Assembly (NCBI GenBank): GCA_014925825.1
Contig: JACGCK010000029.1
Span: 186,001-250,000, forward strand
From: Pholiota molesta
Taxonomy: Eukaryota; Basidiomycota; Agaricomycetes; Agaricales; Strophariaceae
Direction of reading: 5' to 3'
DNA length: 64,000 nucleotides
The translations under genes and the position numbers were made by a program. Shown here piece after piece: positions 1 to 14,984 of this stretch (within the stretch, counting starts at the first letter, position 1; every line of letters starts with the position of its first letter). The notes under the pieces were generated by a model. The model saw only the letters and a program-made list of their open reading frames with translations. It searched no databases and was not told the origin of the DNA.

Positions 1-1178
1 TTGGCGTCCAAACATCACCGTGCGGCGTGCAGCGAGGCTTTGCCGATGCGCAGAATAGGTGCCTTGCAATCCCAACTCCTTAGACTAAGTAGAGGCTACT
101 AGAGGACCGACGTGAAACCAACACTCAAGCTTACATGTAATAAGGAATTATTCTGACGAGGACGGAGAGAGTTTATGAAGGATATGTATTCAACAGTCAT
201 TTAGACTGAACTGAATGAAGAATAATTGGCTTTGCTGTGGAATTTGTACAGCAGGCAAGTACACCCTATTGTGATGTAATTATTCATCGGGAAAACATTT
301 CTTGTGTTGACATTAAGATAAAGTTCAGGAATAAAAACAATTATCAGTGATTTTTTACGCATACCTTACCTTTTAGTGGCATGAGTTCACAGCCATATGA
401 GGGGAGTTTATATTATTGACTATGTTTATTGCAGAACTACACTCTACACACCTCCCATAGGCCCGTGGCGGAATCCATCATATTGCCCCAGTCAATTTCG
501 TTAATGATATCATCCATCGTCTGGTCTCCAACCACCCCGGCTCCGATACCATGTTCGCGCGAGGTTCAAAATGCAGGTAGACGGAGACTTGCGTCTGACT
601 TGCGTCACCGATCGTGCTGTGGCCATCTGTCAGCATTCCACGTACGAGTGTACACGCCAGCGCAGAGCCCTGAAACAATAGCGTTGGCAGGTAGACGGGG
701 GAAGAAAAAAAATCGTCGAGGATGTCTCGGTGGCACCAGGGCGCTCGCGATGACGAACAATCAGCGGGATGGGAGGAAGGAATGAGAGATGCTGCGCATG
801 GGAGATGGAATAAGATAAAGGAAAGAAATGTTCCCACGGGGATCCGAGGGACGCCGGTTTTGTTGAGTTGATGGCCCGCTGTTATCTGGACCACCCACCA
901 TCGATATTCCTTCATCAGCCGCCTACCAGTCTATTCCCGCCTCTCGCCCCTCCTTCTCCCCACTCCCGCAAAAAAAGCCCCCTAGCGCCCGCAAGTCATC
1001 CCCCACGACTCCAAGGGCCGCCTAGGCACCCGCAATCGCCACCACCGCGCACTCTTTTTTTTTTTCACACTCCCGCGTCTTCTTTTCGGCGCTAGCATTC
1101 GTCAGCTTGCTCTCCAGACACAACAACCAGCATCTCTCTTTCACGAAGCGACTCCAGCGGCTCGTATAGACGAACAAC
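1..1178. other. Intergenic region and PP1 5' flank
   Basis: No supported gene. Open frames exist on both strands around 430-915, but they overlap each other, have no recognisable domain and no coherent splice structure. The last 250 bases before the PP1 start are strongly pyrimidine-rich on the + strand, with runs of C, CT and a T-tract near 1052-1063. Such CT-rich tracts are common just upstream of transcription starts in filamentous fungi, so this is probably the core promoter and 5' UTR of the phosphatase gene. Confidence 0.5.
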
Positions 1179-3055
<1,877 letters not shown>

Positions 3056-6000
3056 AGCGGCGATGAGCTGGGATCCTCGACGCGGAGGAGGGCGACGGTG
3101 GTGGGATGGATGGCGGCGGGCGCGATGGGCACGGTGATGACGACGACAATGACGACGATGATGATGACGATGGGCTGTGATGGTGGTGCGGTGCGGACGA
3201 TGGTGATGATGAGCATGATGAGCGATGATGATATGAAGGCGGCGGGCCCCATGGACATCCCGTATGCCTTGCCGGTGCGCACTGCACGCCTCCACAGACA
3301 CAGATACACACTACATTGACATTGCACGTACACCACACCTCCTCGTCCCACGCATCCACCGTCCGTCCATCCATCCCACGCATCCGTTCGTCCATACCTC
3401 TCCGGTCGCATTTCCGTCTCCGCGTCTCGTCCTGTCGTGTCGTGTCCGTCTGTCTGCGTCTGTCTCGAAACTGTATATTCTATTCATACTTTTTTGTGTA
3501 TATCTCAAGCTTTCTCTTTTTTCTCATCACCCACCCACCACCCACCCGCTTAAGTACTCTAATCGTCGTTTATCGTCACCGTCGTCGTTGTCGCTTCCCT
3601 CCGCACGCTCATTCCCCATTCAATTTTTTTTTCTTCCTGGTCCCAAGATTTCCCCGCCCCCAACTTCTCACTACCTACCTACTTAAGTACTCTAGTAAAG
3701 GCTCTACCCTCGTTTCCCCCCTCTTGTTTGCGTATTATTTCTTTCTTTCTGACTTTGTTTATGTGCGCCGCTCTTTTTTTGATTCTGGTTTGTTTTCATC
3801 TTTTTTTATTATTGCACCTCTTTGTCCCTCGGATTGGTTTGATGGCGCTGGTACGATATAGTCGTGGTATACTCTCTTTTTAATCTCCCTCACCCTCGCT
3901 GGCCCGAGTTAAAGTCTGGAAGAGTCTGTTGAGCTTTGGGAGTGCTTCAGGCCTGCAAGTGACGAAAAAGGAAGATGTGATGAGGGCTTGGATCGACTGT
4001 AACTTTCCCCGTCATGACATGGCCAAATCTTCTGGATTGAGGTCTGAGAGCTCGGGATTCGAGGCTTGAGATAAAGTTAGAATAGTCTGAAGAGACGGTG
4101 CTTGGTGGGCGACATCTCGCAGGCCGAGGGGGCTCTGGCTGGGGATTCAAGGAGGAAGAGGAAGAAAGAAAGCATTGTTGGCCATGATTCCGCAAGCAAG
4201 ATAAATGTAATTGAAGACCCCCCAAAGACGAATTGCGAAGGGATCTTGAGGAAATAAGTTTATTCGATAATTTGTACATGTTCTTCACCATCCATGCTCT
4301 AGGCGGTGGCACGCTCCCGACTGGCCGGACCGGTAAACCGCAGACCGCACCCTCCGCTGCCTCCGCCGCTCTCTTCTACATAACTGTTGCCAGACTGTTG
4401 CCCACCTGTCGTGGGCTTGATATTCTCCTTCCTATGTCATCGGCCAATACCCCACCACGTCCGGCCAATAGCGGACTGAATTCGTCTCCGATCCGCCATA
4501 CCAAACACAGTTCACATGCATTCTTCACACTTCACACATTTCGGGAGCGCCGGGCCTTGCTTGAGTGCGAAAGAATATCTCCTAGAGCCTGCAGTTCTTG
4601 CATTAGGTCTGATGTCCAGTATATAGGCCCAATGGCTGGAGAAAGATGCGGAAGTCCTTCCAGTATCTGACAGCCTGGGCGGTGGGTAGGCGTGTTCCTT
4701 TGTTGTGGGTAAAAATCTTAAATATATACTTTGTGTATTGTTCATTTGATCTTTTCGAGTTTGATTGACTCATCGGAACGAGAAGCACGATTGAATGACC
4801 GGTGATGCATCTACATAAGTACTTGCTGGAGATTGATCCATTCGACTCGACATACCAACGACATACATACGTGATCTTTCTTTGATTGCGCCCTCTTCTG
4901 TCTTTGAATTTTCACCGTGCTTTTCTGCTCACCCAATCTAGGAATTCTTAAAGCCATGTGTATGTATTTCGTTATTCTTACATCATGCCGTTTTGAAGTA
5001 CTCATACCCTTAGAATATCGTAATGCATCATGGTTCTTACCATGCTTGATAAATCCACGGGCAGAGAATACGTGTGTACAAGTTCCCAGCTGAAGTAACT
5101 GTTACTTTTTGAATCAAAAAGCGAAAGGCGTGCCACTTTACTGTACCATCGGTACCGTACTAAAGATTTGTGCCACAAAATGTGGCAATCAACGTGATGT
5201 AGTTATCTTATCACACGGCCCGTTTTCCGGTCCGTTCGAACGTCCTCAGTTTTTTTGTAAGAATGTGATCCACCACCGTGCCATTCATCAACGATTCAGA
5301 TGATGATCCCCATGATGCTTGGAGAGATTTTCAGTTCGGAATAATGAGACTATGTATTGTTAATCCAACTCCATACGGCGACGGGAAGGTGACATATCGC
5401 CATCCCGTTTGCCTCGCATCGACGGTAGCCCCTTTGTGCTGAGTATATCCTCTCAAGCCTGTCTCAAGCTGAGATCGGAGGCAAGGTCAAGTAGGGTCAA
5501 GTAGACACGGCACATCTTCTTTGACGGTTGATGGCGTTTGTGCGCGTATGTATGTGAACCAGTAGATCCTATAGCGCCTGTGCACATGGAGTCCATATCG
5601 TGACGTTACCTTCTTTTATTATCAATGTCTTTCTCAAGTCTTTCTCCTTGAGTTCTTTTGGTCGTGGTAGAGCTTCGCAATGCCACAGGTCGTTACATGT
5701 GCAGAGGTCTGAGAAGCTCGTCTTTGAATTGAACCCGAAGACATGAGTGACCAACGACACCGAAATTTCTCGTGCAATTTACATTGCAGCAAAGGATCGT
5801 GGTTGTAATCACATATTGACTATAAAATCACATATTGACTATAAGTAGCAGGCATACTCACATCTCTGCGCCTTTATGTCAGGAATAGTTTTCCCCATTG
5901 ATGTTTATAGAGAAATTGCTAAATAGACTCAATTGCATCAGCTATACTTAGCCATGACATTCAGCGCACCCTAGCGCACCTCAGCACAGCGGCTCAGCTG

Positions 6001-6991
6001 ATGGCTCCACATTCCATCGATTTTTCAGATCCTCCCCTCATCCTGTGTCCAGACCCGATTCCGACAGCCCACCCCCGACAATTTTACGCGCTGCGCTCGG
6101 GACCTCAAGTTACCAAGTTGGCAGAGACCGGGGATGGAAGTCCTGCTGCGAGTGCGTGCCACGGCGTTTGGGAGCCTTCCAAACGCCGTCACGGTGATGT
6201 GTTCATACGCGTATGAAGGCGTAGTTCATTGAGTTCTGAATGGTAGAAGAAAGCCACACCCCATACGCAGGGACATGAGACAAATGGTCGAGCCTTTGCA
6301 TGAGCGGACGGGAGGTGAGGGCGTCAATCTGCCGCAGCATCAACAACGTTATGCTTAAATAATTATGCTTGCACGCTAATAAGTAGAATTACTCCAGTAT
6401 CACTCTACATATGCCGGAACAAAAGATGGCCACATTCAATATATGTATGTCCTCGAGACCTGGCTGAATATTCAGGCGCGACGAAGGGGATCGTCTTCCG
6501 TTATCCTTCCGTACTCTTCGTATGTATGCGAATGTGTTTGAAGGACTCTACCAACGGGGTTGTCGGTGCACAAAAGGATAACTCAATCCGCCCTCAATTC
6601 AGAAGTCAGGAATGCTGGTATAATAAGCTCTCCGACTGACAGGGGAAACACTGAGAAAGAGCAAGAGTGTGAGATTGGATCGTGGATTTATGGGGACATG
6701 ATGCAGTGGTAAATATATGACATACAAGTACAAGATTGAAGCCAAATCCGAAAAAAGAGGATGCGAGAAGATACAAACCAGAAATCTAATGTCCAGAACG
6801 AAAATCAGGAGGAACGATGGCGCTCTACACTCCGTATCCGTTCACCAGCCAAAAGAAGACCAGAAATAACATAAAAACTAATATATACAGCTGTCGAGGC
6901 GATCATGCGGTAAGGGTGACGCCTGTGCAATTAGAATTTTTGAATGCTGTAGTATGTACACATATGAGATGATAGCGAGGACAGGGAGTGA
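3056..6991. other. PP1 3' flank and long gene-poor interval
   Basis: Begins with the PP1 3' UTR region, which holds GATGAC/GATGAT microsatellite-like stretches (about 3120-3230) and then long CT-rich tracts to about 3850. I found no gene with a recognisable domain in the remaining 3 kb. The frame at 3947-4312 (-) is serine/proline/arginine-rich and looks like chance. A perfect 19-bp tandem duplication sits at 5807-5844. The interval ends in the 3' flank of the sugar transporter. Confidence 0.5.
5807..5844. repeat. Perfect 19-bp tandem duplication
   Basis: Two adjacent identical copies of a 19-bp AT-rich unit starting AATCACATATTGAC occupy 5807-5825 and 5826-5844. It lies in non-coding sequence. 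This is probably a replication-slippage or repair product with no visible function. Confidence 0.85.
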
Positions 6992-8921
6992 CTAGGCCTT
7001 GGCGTTTGTGACGTCCTCGTGGAACGAGCCCGATGATTTCTCATCCATCTTCTCGTTTGCGAGATCGCGCGCTCTAGCAGCAGCAGCAATCTGCTCTGCA
7101 GCTTCATCGCCGTCGAAGATGGCGGCTGTTTCTTCGAGAGTACGGTTCTTGGTCTCAATGACGACTGTTGAGGAAAAGAAGAGTGAGCAAGAGCGAAAAA
7201 AGGTGTGGCGATGGACAACACTCACAGAAGTACATGAAGACGCCCTCAAAGGCAAGCCAAACGACGTAGACGATGTAGTATTTCCAGCCAATAGAATCAA
7301 GGGCGACGGGGTTGACGTATTGGTTGAAGATGAGCGACAAGGAGATGGCGAAGTTGAAGACAGTGAAGCCCTTGGCACGGATCTGGTAGGGCAGAATCTC
7401 GACGGTGTATGCGACGATGAGGGGCGAGAAGGCGATATCGTAAGAAGCATAATACAGGAAGATGAAGGCGATGACGGAGTGTGCCGCGGCGGTGTTCTCA
7501 GTCTTGGCGTAGACGGCGGAGCAGGCGGTCTGGAGCGTAAAGAAAACAAACATGCCGACACATGAAGTCAAGAACAGGGTGCGACGACCGATCCGCTCGA
7601 CAAATATCGAGGCAAGGAGCGCCCAGAACAAGTTCCAGATCTGGAGGATACCGTTGATGAGGAGCTGAATGGTGGGGTTTGTGATACCGATGGTGTTGAA
7701 GACCTTGTTGAGGTAATAGGAGACGAGACCATTGCCGGACCATTGGGAGAAGAAGGCGAGGGCGAGAATGATCCTCATACGTCTCCTGTTTCCGGGGGTG
7801 GCGAAGAGGGTCTTCCAGCCAACGCTCTCGGCGACTTGGCGATCTAGCTCAATGGCAGCTTTGATTTCTTCGTACTCGTACTGGACAAGGGGATCCTGGT
7901 CATCACCGTCGGCGTGGTAGTAGGCAAGAATCTTGAGGGCTTGTTCATTGCGACCCTTGCTGACCAACCAACGGGGCGACTCGGGGGCGAACCAGAGAAG
8001 GCAGACCTGTGCAACAGAAGGAAGAGCCTGAAGAACGGAAGGGATACGCCACGCCCAGGTGTTTTGAATCTTGAATGTGCCGAAAGTGGTCCAAGCAGCA
8101 CTAAAAAAGGAAAACAGCTGTTAGAGACAGAAAAGGCGCCCACATCTATAAATAGACATACACGATGGCACCAGTATACCAGAGCGAGTTGTAGGTAGAG
8201 GTCAAGGGGGCACGGTAAAGGGGGTATGCAATTTCGGTGACCAACATAGGCGCCGACACTGCAGCGAATGTCAGGCCAAAACCGATGAGGCAACTGAAGT
8301 CATTTGGAAGTCATGTCAGGAATTACACAGGCTATCACGATTGATTCACTTACCGGGCACCAATGAACATTCCAACAGAGGTAGCTGCGGTCTGAATGGC
8401 AGTAGCTACACACATGATGAGAGCACCGAGCAAAATAGTGGGACGACGGCCAATGCCATCAGCTAGGTAGGGCGCGAAAGGGTAGGCAGCCAGGGAGCCG
8501 ATATTCTTAGGAAGGGGGGATTAATTGAGTGGAGTGGGAAGACAAAGACCTTTGCTCACTTGAATGGCGTTGAGGAGGCCGAGCTTAGAGCCATGGGGGT
8601 TTCCAAAGTAACCAGACCACTGAGTTAAGGATTGCAGACCGTTCATCATACTTCCATCGTATCCATTGGTAGAAGATGTGATGAGACTGCAGGAAGCCCG
8701 GTGAGCTGAAGAACAAGTATGATATGAGAATAGGAGACGTACAGGAGCAACACCCAGAAGTTGAGGTAGATGAGCCTAGAAATTATGCATGGTTAAGACC
8801 AGCGAAAAAGGAAGAGGACAAAAAGCACATACCTCTTGTTGTTGTACCACTTCCTGTTAGGGTTCAGCAAATGCACGTAGGCGGCAACATCGCTCGTGGT
8901 TGCAACAGCTCCAGCACCCAT
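6992..8921 (-). CDS. MFS sugar transporter (lactose permease/hexose transporter type)
   Basis: Plasma-membrane sugar:proton symporter of the major facilitator superfamily, sugar porter family. Seven exons on the minus strand join in frame to 526 residues: 8833-8921, 8743-8775, 8560-8686, 8354-8505, 8162-8293, 7226-8100, 6992-7164. Family marks: DGIGRRPT in the loop between helices 2 and 3, PESPRWLV after helix 6, VERIGRRTLF between helices 8 and 9, PYQIRAKG near helix 10, and an ETKNRTLEE end motif where most members have PETKG. Hydrophobic stretches alternate as expected for twelve helices. The first methionine of MGAGAVATTSDVAAY is the only one that opens the first exon. The nearest fungal group is the lactose permease-like branch; the substrate cannot be told from sequence. 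The upstream control region must lie within 8.92-9.86 kb, between this start and the 3' end of Atg11. Confidence 0.93.
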
Positions 8922-9863
8922 AATAGCTTGTGATCTTGGAAGCTTATGGATGATTTAGTGTGGGGGAGCAGATACAGAATGGTGCAGAGAGAAGAGGTAT
9001 TTATAACGTTCTGGGAGTAGTAAAGACACGTCGGTATGGAGAATGGCCATCTGACCGGATTTTCCAAAGGTACACCGGATGCGAACTGTATGTGCAAATG
9101 CTCTTGGGTGGTACGTACCGTTCTCATTAATAGCCTCCGCGTGGTCTCCGCCAAAAACGCGACACCCGATCGTCCATTGAGGATCTGTCCCGGCTCTCAC
9201 GCTCAAGCACCATTTGATCCAATCCAAAACGAGAAGAAAATAGCTCGGATCCCTCATATCGTTGGTTGCTTTCGTCGCTCTTTGCATAGAACTCTAACGC
9301 CCCCGACCCTCAATTCACCGTCCTTAACTCCAATCATCAATTCTGCGAGGTTTTACCAGTCCAAACTGCGGTGAGTGTGTGGATCTAACTCTTCCCACCC
9401 CAATCGGGCACTGAACAGTCGAGATTGCCAATACCCCATCATCCAGCCATTCCCATGCCCCCCCAGGCTCCCTCATGCCCCGAAATAGAAGCATCGCCCC
9501 CGATAATCCCCCGCACCCCGCCAGACCATTGCCAATTCTAGCCATTTCCCCACAAATTCCAGCCACCAGCGGCGACCACGGTCGTTTTCCATGTTTCGAT
9601 TTCATACATATAAGGGGTTATTCGGTCAATTGGTCAGGGTCATATTGATCTATAGATATGAACATTACGACCTGCAATACGAGGCAATACACCACCGTCA
9701 TCGTAAACCAAGCGCTAGTGAGGTCGTCGATGAGACCTTGACGCTCAGAGTCCTCATCGGAGCCTTTCCAAGTATATTACTACGGGGTAATAGCTCGACG
9801 TCGACGTCGGTCATCGACTCTTGTTCCCCTGGATCAAAGTCTAGAATTAACAACAAAAATATG
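8922..9863. other. Promoter interval of the sugar transporter
   Basis: No supported gene. The transporter is transcribed leftward from 8921 and Atg11 ends leftward near 9864, so this 0.9 kb should contain the transporter promoter and the Atg11 terminator. I did not recognise a specific operator. C-rich blocks at about 9400-9560 carry several CCCC runs that could act as stress- or carbon-responsive sites, but this is not demonstrable from sequence alone. Confidence 0.45.
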
Positions 9864-12800
9864 CTATGGTACATTCCTTGTAAGAATAGAAAAAGATGCG
9901 ATGAAGAGCCGCGAAACAGTAATGCTAAAACTTTTTGAGGAGATCTCGCGCAGAGCTCGAGTTGGAGGAACTATCACCCGGCTGACGTTCTCCACCACTT
10001 CCATCGATCGAGGTTTCGACAGTTGGTGCCAAGTTGGTGCCACCTCGGCTTCTTCTTTCTGCCAAACGACATTCCCCAACTGCTCGCAAGGCTCGCTAGT
10101 GTGGCCGTTGTCGCCATTGAAGGCCTCATAGGAACGACGGTGGCCTGTGAAGAGGTCACCGAGAGCGGCGACCGCGGTGCCTGATACGACGTGGTCCTGA
10201 GCCGTCGCGGATTCACGACGTTCGTCACGGCGTCTGAAATAGCCCTTGAGGCGATGGCGTGGTGGGGGACATGAATGGATTATTGTCAGTCGTCGATGGC
10301 GACACTGCTAAGGCCTGCTCGCTGAGCGCTGTAGTTGGTGCAGCCTTAGTCTGTGGAGCTAACGCGGGTACCCGACCGACAGAGAACCTAGATGTGGTCG
10401 ATAGCCGAGAGGCGCGGGAGGCTGGACGCAGGGGAGATGATGCCGATACCGCCGGAACATATTATTGAGGGTTGCGTTTCGCGGGGGCGAATCTACAGGA
10501 AGGCTAGGAGAAGGGGGAGGAGGAGGCGAGGTTGGAGGTGAAGAAGGGCTACGAATCTCTGGCGTAGTGTCAGACGCATTGTTGTCCGCTAGAACATTAT
10601 TATTATCCATCGAAGTGGTATTATTATCTGCTGGGACTTCCGGAGCCGGCGAGGCCTGTGCCAGAAGGCGCGAAAGCGAACTCGATGGACGTGCGCTCGG
10701 TGAGCTATTCGCCCGCGCTCGAGTCGGGAATAGATGCGAATTGGGAGGGTGTGTGACCTCGAAAGTGTCCTCGACGTCTGCCTCTGGCGGTGCCGGAGGA
10801 AGGGCGGATGGACTTAACTTGCCGGTAGCTTGGAATGCTTCTTTGGTTTCATTATCGCTCAGTGCCTTCTTTCCAGATACTCTCCGTTTGTTGTTATGCG
10901 TTGGTTGCGTCCAGTCTTCCACCTCGAGCATGTAATATTTCACGCCATCTCCAAGGCCATAGGGTTACTAGAGGCATCCTGACCGCATTATGTCAGTCAA
11001 TTGAACGGCCGGAAAAACATCTTATCAGTTTCGAGGCACACACCTTATGGTCGACGACACGCTCCGTAATCGATGTTATTCGAGCCACAATCCACTCTCG
11101 AGTCTTCAATTGCTCGGCCAGATGACCTGTAGCCTGCAAGAAATAATGCGGGAACGACACTATAACGAGAATAAAATGTCAGGACAAACTTCGGATCTTT
11201 GATTTGGATCGGGAGCCGCCAAGTGACCCCGAAACATGATAGAATGAGAGCTTGACTGACCATTGAATGCCGCCCAGGGCTTGCTGACTGAGTTTCGTGT
11301 TGGCAGAAAGAGTGCAAGATCACCCTTAGCAAAATTTCTGAATGAAATCTTCCCCTTTGCGCGCTCTCGGTATTCTTTGCACTGTTTTTGCCATTTACGG
11401 ATAGTCGTCCCCGTTTTCGCCACAGCTTCCAAGAAATGGTCGTGGTCGAACTCGCGCAGCAGGTCTAGAGCTGCAGCAGGATCTGAGGGATCTATGGGCG
11501 AAGGCTCGTCGTGGTGTGGGATGACGCCGTGTCTGAACCCGTTCACGGAAAAAGTCGATCCAGCAAGATTCTCCGTATTGTGGCGAGCTGAGTTCGGATG
11601 CACGTTTAGTGACTGCGCAGTATGCAATGCCTTGACATGCGAATTGCGGAAACTGATGGCAACCTCCAGAATTTGGCGATGAGCCTGTTGCTGTCCTCCG
11701 TACGCTGTTCAAAATCGTGTTGCGACGCACGCCCAGCTTTGAGGTCATCTCGCAGTAACCGTTCGACATGTCGAGCTTCACGCAGTTCGTGCTCAACGCG
11801 CTGCAGCTCCTCGCGAAGGCCAACAGCATCAGCGTTAGCAACTTCCAGGTCCCCACGCAGGTCCTTGAGTTCACGTTCCTTGTGCTCCAGCACCGCTTGG
11901 ACCTCCGAGAATTGTCGGTCGAGTACTGCACGGTCGCCATCGGCCTCTGCAATATGGTCGCGGATAATCCTATCATGCTCAGACATTTGTGCGCGGAGAA
12001 GCCTGTCCTTCTCCTGGCTCGCCTCCTGCAGCGCCTGCACGACCTGCTCGCTCTCCGCACGCGCAGCCTGGATCTGGTGTTCTAGATTTTCACCACGAGA
12101 CCGCGCCTCCTCCAAATGCCGCAGCGTGTTTGCTTGTTCCTTCAGCAAATGGTTGACCTTGTCCGCATTACGTTGTTCAAGCTGCTTGACCTCCTGCAGA
12201 TCGACTTCTACTTGTGCAAGTTGTTGTCGTAATCGTTCTGCTTCCTTAGTTTGGTCTGTCGCATCGGCCAGAGCACGGGCGATTTCATTGCTCTGCTTGG
12301 AGATGTCGGCGGAGAGCTCCACGTTACGCTCCTCCAGAATCCGTCGTGCGACGCCTTCACTCTCCATCTGCGCACGGACTTGATGCAGCTCGCGCTCCAG
12401 CCGCGTCGATCGTTCCTGCTCATCGGCCAATGAAGATGTATAGTCGATAGAAGCTGACTTTAAGCGATGGATCTCAGCCTGAAGTTGTGATCGTTCCTCC
12501 TGAAAAGCACGCTCCTGCTGAGATTTAGCTTCTTGAGTGGCGCGAAGCTCTTCTGCCAGTTCTTGGATCGCTCTCTCCTCCGCTTCGGTAGCTACATTAT
12601 AGCGAATTAACATTGATGTATGCAAATCACCGCTGCGGACTTACATCGTCTCCTAGACTGTGATAATCGTGATTGGGAAAGAACTGGATAAACAAATGAG
12701 GTTAATCAGGCGGTCCGTACTAGTAGGAGGCAATATGTTATTTAGGCCACTCACGTGTACGCTCAGCGAGTTTATCAAATGCCAATTCCAAACCATCCAT

Positions 12801-14984
12801 CTTGTTAATCTGTTTTTGCAGTGCGGCACGAGATTCTCGGACCGCCTTGAGGGCCATAGTTGCATTACTAGAGCGGGCAGCCGTCTCCAAGTCTTCCAAT
12901 ATTCGCATCAGGTCTGAAACCAGAAGATGTGAATGTCAGATATAAATCCTTAGAAGTACTTATGATATACTGGGTAGCCGACGTACAATCAACATCACTT
13001 CTTTCGAATGAGTAGGGAGAATCAAGACCGCCGTCTGGCGAAAAGTCGATTGTCGGAACAGGATCATCCATGCCTTTGGTCTCAAAAGGGAGCTGCCCGT
13101 TAACTTCCCCACGATATACTTGGCGACGCTTCCGTTCACTTGCACTAATCTGTTTCAATTACTCTGCGTCATTCCGTCAGTTGCATAAGGACTTACGATA
13201 CTTTTGCCATGACCTCGAGGATGCTCTGTGCCCGTTGGTAGAAGAAATTTGCTGCATGCTGGGTTTAGGTGTATTTCCAGATGGGGTGAATTCAAGAGAC
13301 TCACAAAATTCCTTTCTTCGAACAATCTCAATGACTGTGGTCCCATACGCATAAAGCATGTTATGTAGTCGTTGAATATGTGGAAAACTCGTTTTCGCCC
13401 GGAAGCTGGCGGCAAGCATGGATAATGCTGGTGGCAGATGTACCATCTCGTTGTTCAGAGTACTGATATGTCGGAGCACAGTTAAGCATTGACGGGTATA
13501 TAGATTCTATACTGCAATAGTCAGAGGCTAAATAGTATGAAAAAGCGGCGGAAGGTGTACCTTCTTATTCGTAATTTGCTGAACTTCTTGTCGATGAGCA
13601 TTGTCCAGTTGTTTTAAATCTATCGCAATGAAGCCAGCATGTTGAGCTTTGATTGCCTGGAAGATAAAATAATGAGATAAATACCCTGTAGTAGGTGGTC
13701 GCTATCTGAAGCGGGACCTGTATAAGTACAGTCAGTCGAATTTAGTTAGACTATGAAACATAGAGCTACGCACTTTCCAGAGCTCCAGCAGTATCTGTTA
13801 TCCTATCCAGCAAGTCCTGTGATCTCCGGGAACACGTTTGAGCTTCCTCGAACAGGCTGATTCGGACCCACATTAGACACAACCAAAGCCCGAACATCGC
13901 GACCAATCACGCACTTTACGTTGCCTATCATTGACCGCACGCTATCGGCACCACCTTTGATTCGTACGACAGCTTCTTCCACTTGACTGAATCGCAGTTG
14001 CAGCTCGTCTACAAAGGAGATGCAGGATGGGCATTAGCTTCGACAGATGAGGAAAACCACCACCGAAGACTCACCATGAGTCTTGGCACACGTGTCTGCT
14101 ACTTGCTTCATCTTGGGTTTCGACACATAATCGGCCAAAACGCGATGGGGTTCGCCTGCCTCGATGGCCATCCTCACAGCGGCAGAGCAAAATTCCACAT
14201 GCACTGTGACTCGGGAGATGAGCTCGAGGTCGGCATCGAGACCGTCCAAAAGCGATGCCTGTTTCTCGAGTTCTTTGCGTCCATTGACAGCGATGTTGTC
14301 GAAAGTCTCGGAGATGGCGAGGACGTGGAAATCAAGGTTATTGGACGCAATCTGAAGGGCCTTGTGTTGGAGAGAAATAGATTGTAGCAAATGTTGGACA
14401 TGTTCGTGATGTAATTGTGCAGTACGTGCGTATGAAGCGGCAATTTGAGCATGTCGGATGGGGGGAGTCGTGGCAGCAGCATCTGTGGCTTTTGTCAACA
14501 CTATATTGGGACTAATCTCCGTAGAACACCGACCTTCAATGGTAGGTTGCAAGCGTGGTTCGACTTGGAGTTGGCGAAGTACTACATCAACATCGTAGTC
14601 GAGGTAATATTTATTAAATACGAATATGAACTGCGATGGGTCAGCAAAGATTAAGCGCCTAAGACAATAAGCCAAACGTACCTGGTCCTGCACGCTTGCC
14701 AGATCCCGGATGTTTGCGCTAGTAATCCGTCTCCCGTCCGATAGATATGCTAGTGCAGCATCTTCGTCTACTCCAATTTCTTGATGGAGGAAAAGTTCAA
14801 GACTTCCAATCCTTGAAAGCCAATTAGCTTGATGCCACGCGTCAGACAAACCTTGGCGCTCACCCTTCGATATCACGCACTGACGCGTTGACCTTGTAAA
14901 CAGTCAGCTATGAGAGAAGCTTTTATTCCAGTGGGCACTCACATGGAACACCTGGCCGTCCTCCGCTCGACAAATCGTAATCAT
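9864..14984 (-). CDS. ATG11: Autophagy-related protein 11 (selective autophagy scaffold)
   Basis: Atg11/FIP200-type scaffold that bridges cargo receptors to the Atg1 kinase complex in mitophagy, pexophagy and related routes. About fifteen small exons on the minus strand; the first are 14943-14984, 14864-14892, 14682-14811, 14534-14630, 14075-14488, 13915-14008. The N-terminus reads MITICRAEDGQVFHVNAS, then FLHQEIGVDEDAALAYLSDG and VFNKYYLDYD, a ubiquitin-like Atg11 head. Residues from about 100 to 900 are largely coiled coil, including a long Glu/Arg/Gln-rich helix encoded at 11.65-12.62 kb. The Atg11 C-terminal domain is clear at 11.05-11.5 kb (KWQKQCKEYRERAKGKISF, FAKGDLALFLPTRNS, TREWIVARITSITERVVD). 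Anomalies: the junction near 13.26-13.31 kb does not fit GT-AG in frame, and an 11-bp tandem duplication at 10021-10042 shifts the last 40 codons. The stop is therefore either 9864 or, without the duplication, 9925. Confidence 0.9.
10021..10042. repeat. 11-bp tandem duplication inside the Atg11 C-terminus
   Basis: The unit AGTTGGTGCCA occurs twice back to back (10021-10031 and 10032-10042). Because 11 is not a multiple of three it moves the minus-strand reading frame. Removing one copy would give a serine/glycine-rich tail ending ARDLLKKF with a stop at 9925; with both copies the frame runs to 9864. It may be a real length polymorphism or an assembly artefact. Confidence 0.85.

Noticed and set aside
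478..915. 145-codon minus-strand frame upstream of PP1
   Set aside because: No domain, no homologue recognised, overlaps another frame on the opposite strand, and lies where the PP1 promoter should be.
3098..3240. Methionine/threonine-rich frame after the PP1 stop
   Set aside because: Produced by a GATGAC/GATGAT microsatellite in the 3' UTR, not a gene.
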